A DNA stretch of 64,000 nt, from the NCBI RefSeq assembly GCF_003590095.1, contig NC_039480.1, positions 1,589,328 through 1,653,327 of the forward strand, read 5' to 3'. The position numbers were made by a program, and so were the translations under genes. Origin of the DNA: Trichoplusia ni. Its lineage: Eukaryota; Arthropoda; Insecta; Lepidoptera; Noctuidae. Each line of letters begins with the position of its first letter. Within the stretch, counting starts at the first letter, position 1. Positions 62,801 through 64,000 of the stretch are shown in pieces. Under the pieces are notes generated by a model. It saw nothing but the letters and a program-made list of their open reading frames with translations. It was not told where the DNA came from and did not search any database.

Positions 62801-62990
62801 TATTTTTATCGTTACTTTGATTAATGACACACAACCCGGTTCTCATAAGCCACACTAAACATTTACCCTTCTAAAACCAAGGGCAAAATCTAAATATCAT
62901 AAGTCTAAACCTTCGTTTCGTTACCTGAATTAAAACTCCAATAAATCGCATAAAAAGATCAATGCTCATAAATCTAAAAGACAACGGACT
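59831..62990. other. AT-rich non-coding stretch
   Basis: No gene is supported; frames are 60-68 codons and unrecognisable. Apart from a short GC-rich patch at about 61185-61250 I see nothing in it. Confidence 0.65.
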
Positions 62991-64000
62991 AAAGGGGAAT
63001 AAATATCTCAAGTCCCGGTAAAGCCTTTGGATTCCAACCAAAGAAAATATCGCACCCGAATTCCGGTGGCGGTTGACGGGGCAAATGGAAAAAAGCGCGA
63101 AAACCGCGCATTCCGTAGGCCCCGCCCACGTGCGCGCGCGCTGCGAGCGACAGGTGAATGCGACGCGGGCGCAGCTGCCGCTCCCGACAAGCCGATTTGC
63201 TGCTCTGTTTTTCCAACCCAGAATATGCTTAATAAAATATTGATATACAATGGGTGGTGACACCGCGCGCGATTTCTGTTACATCTCAGACCTCATTGTA
63301 ACTGCTCGTCCGCTTGTCTCTTTTTATGTTCGCTTTTAACTATGCTGGCATTTTTGAAATGCTTTTTTAAATAGCGATTGGATTTTTATGTCGGATCGAG
63401 TGAAAGGTAGCGTCGGGATGGTAGCGACTTAATGTGTTGCGCTTTCGATTGGACAATGCGAGAGGGCATTAAGGTCGCCAATGAGCCATGGCCACACTCG
63501 GTGGCGCGCTGTGTTATGCTTATCTGATCATAATCTTTATGATAATGGATCGTTATTGTAATTGTGTTGGTACTAAATAATTATCATATCAATTCGACGA
63601 AGCCAATATTTGTGTTCGCGATCATGCTTTTACTGCAGTATGTGATTCCCCTGAAGCCTTCACCTCGCCAGCCTCGACCGAAGGCCGCATCCATGAAAAC
63701 AAACGGCTAATTACAACCGTAACTCACAACCGGACGAGTCACGAAACATAAAAAGGCAACAAAACGCGATATATCAAGTACTCACTTATCTACATACGAA
63801 TATGGGTTTGTAAGTGTACACTAAGAGAAAGACATAAAACAATGAACAATGGGAGCATAAATCAGTATAATTAGTTTTGCTTGAACGGAGCGAAATCATT
63901 GGTCAAACGCATTGCAGACCCCGCCCCTGCGGAGCATGCATCGCGAGCGACGTTAGACCGGGCGCTCTTGCAGCCCGGGCCGCGCTGGGCGCTCGGGCCG
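62991..64000. promoter_or_regulatory. GC-rich end of window, possible promoter approach
   Basis: A CpG-rich patch at 63095-63190 carries a GC box (CCCCGCCC), an overlapping CACGTG E-box and a GCGCAGCTG word shared with 6504-6512. The last 80 bases (63915-64000) are again GC-rich with CCCCGCCCC and palindromic CCCGGG words and are still rising in GC at the cut. Four overlapping open frames on both strands (62871-63263) are composition artefacts. The window may end at the edge of a promoter or exon, which cannot be seen. Confidence 0.3.

Noticed and set aside
62871..63263. 130-codon minus-strand frame and three overlapping frames on both strands
   Set aside because: Four frames open over the same GC-rich patch indicates composition, not coding.

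Overview
This looks like nuclear DNA from an insect, most likely a moth or butterfly (Lepidoptera). The sequence is AT-rich, has no operon-like gene packing, and carries two adjacent interspersed repeats at about 11.67-12.15 kb that I recognise by sequence style as lepidopteran families: a short repeat opening ACTAGCTGACCCAGCAAACG, and a LEP1-type non-autonomous Helitron ending in a small hairpin plus CTAGT. The species and the locus cannot be named from this window.

I find no convincing protein-coding gene. Every long open frame (60-158 codons) lacks a recognisable domain, most are low in complexity or sit in GC-rich patches where several frames stay open together, and none is bounded by consistent splice sites. 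The one possible exception is a weak exon candidate at 39440-39629. The window is best read as a long intron or an intergenic regulatory desert. Recognisable transposon sequence is sparse: one Helitron and one non-LTR-like repeat at 11.7-12.2 kb, a decayed RTE-like 3' end at 17.05-17.15 kb, two decayed tRNA-like SINE heads at 12.5 and 13.2 kb, and one possible LINE/SINE tail at 14.55 kb. By eye this seems low for a lepidopteran genome and resembles loci that exclude insertions, such as developmental-regulator neighbourhoods.

Layout. 1-11.6 kb: AT-rich sequence with a near-perfect 17-bp hairpin (2386-2422), a G-rich tract (4525-4547), and a compact NRF1-like plus YY1/PHO-like motif block (6497-6535). 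11.7-17.2 kb: the repeat-bearing stretch. 16-56 kb: four places on the + strand where a pyrimidine tract and acceptor AG directly abut a donor GT (16082/16083, 26827/26828, 45153/45154, 56193/56194), the layout of recursive-splice ratchet sites. 18.9-19.6 kb, 22.2 kb, 34.1 kb, 35.8 kb, 47.6 kb and 49.55 kb: GC-rich islets with hairpins or G-quadruplex tracts. 25-33 kb: a dense run of TGATTGAT, the Extradenticle/PBX-Hox type site (11 of about 20 in the window). 58.56-59.83 kb and 63.0-64.0 kb: longer GC- and CpG-rich islands that look like conserved regulatory elements or a promoter approach.

Taken together, the repeated motifs (TGATTGAT, TGATTGACAG, GTGACGTCAC, CGCCATCTT, GTCCGTC), the sparse repeats and the possible ratchet sites fit a large cis-regulatory domain, perhaps inside a long intron transcribed along the + strand. 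That is inference. All motif counts were made by eye and should be recounted.
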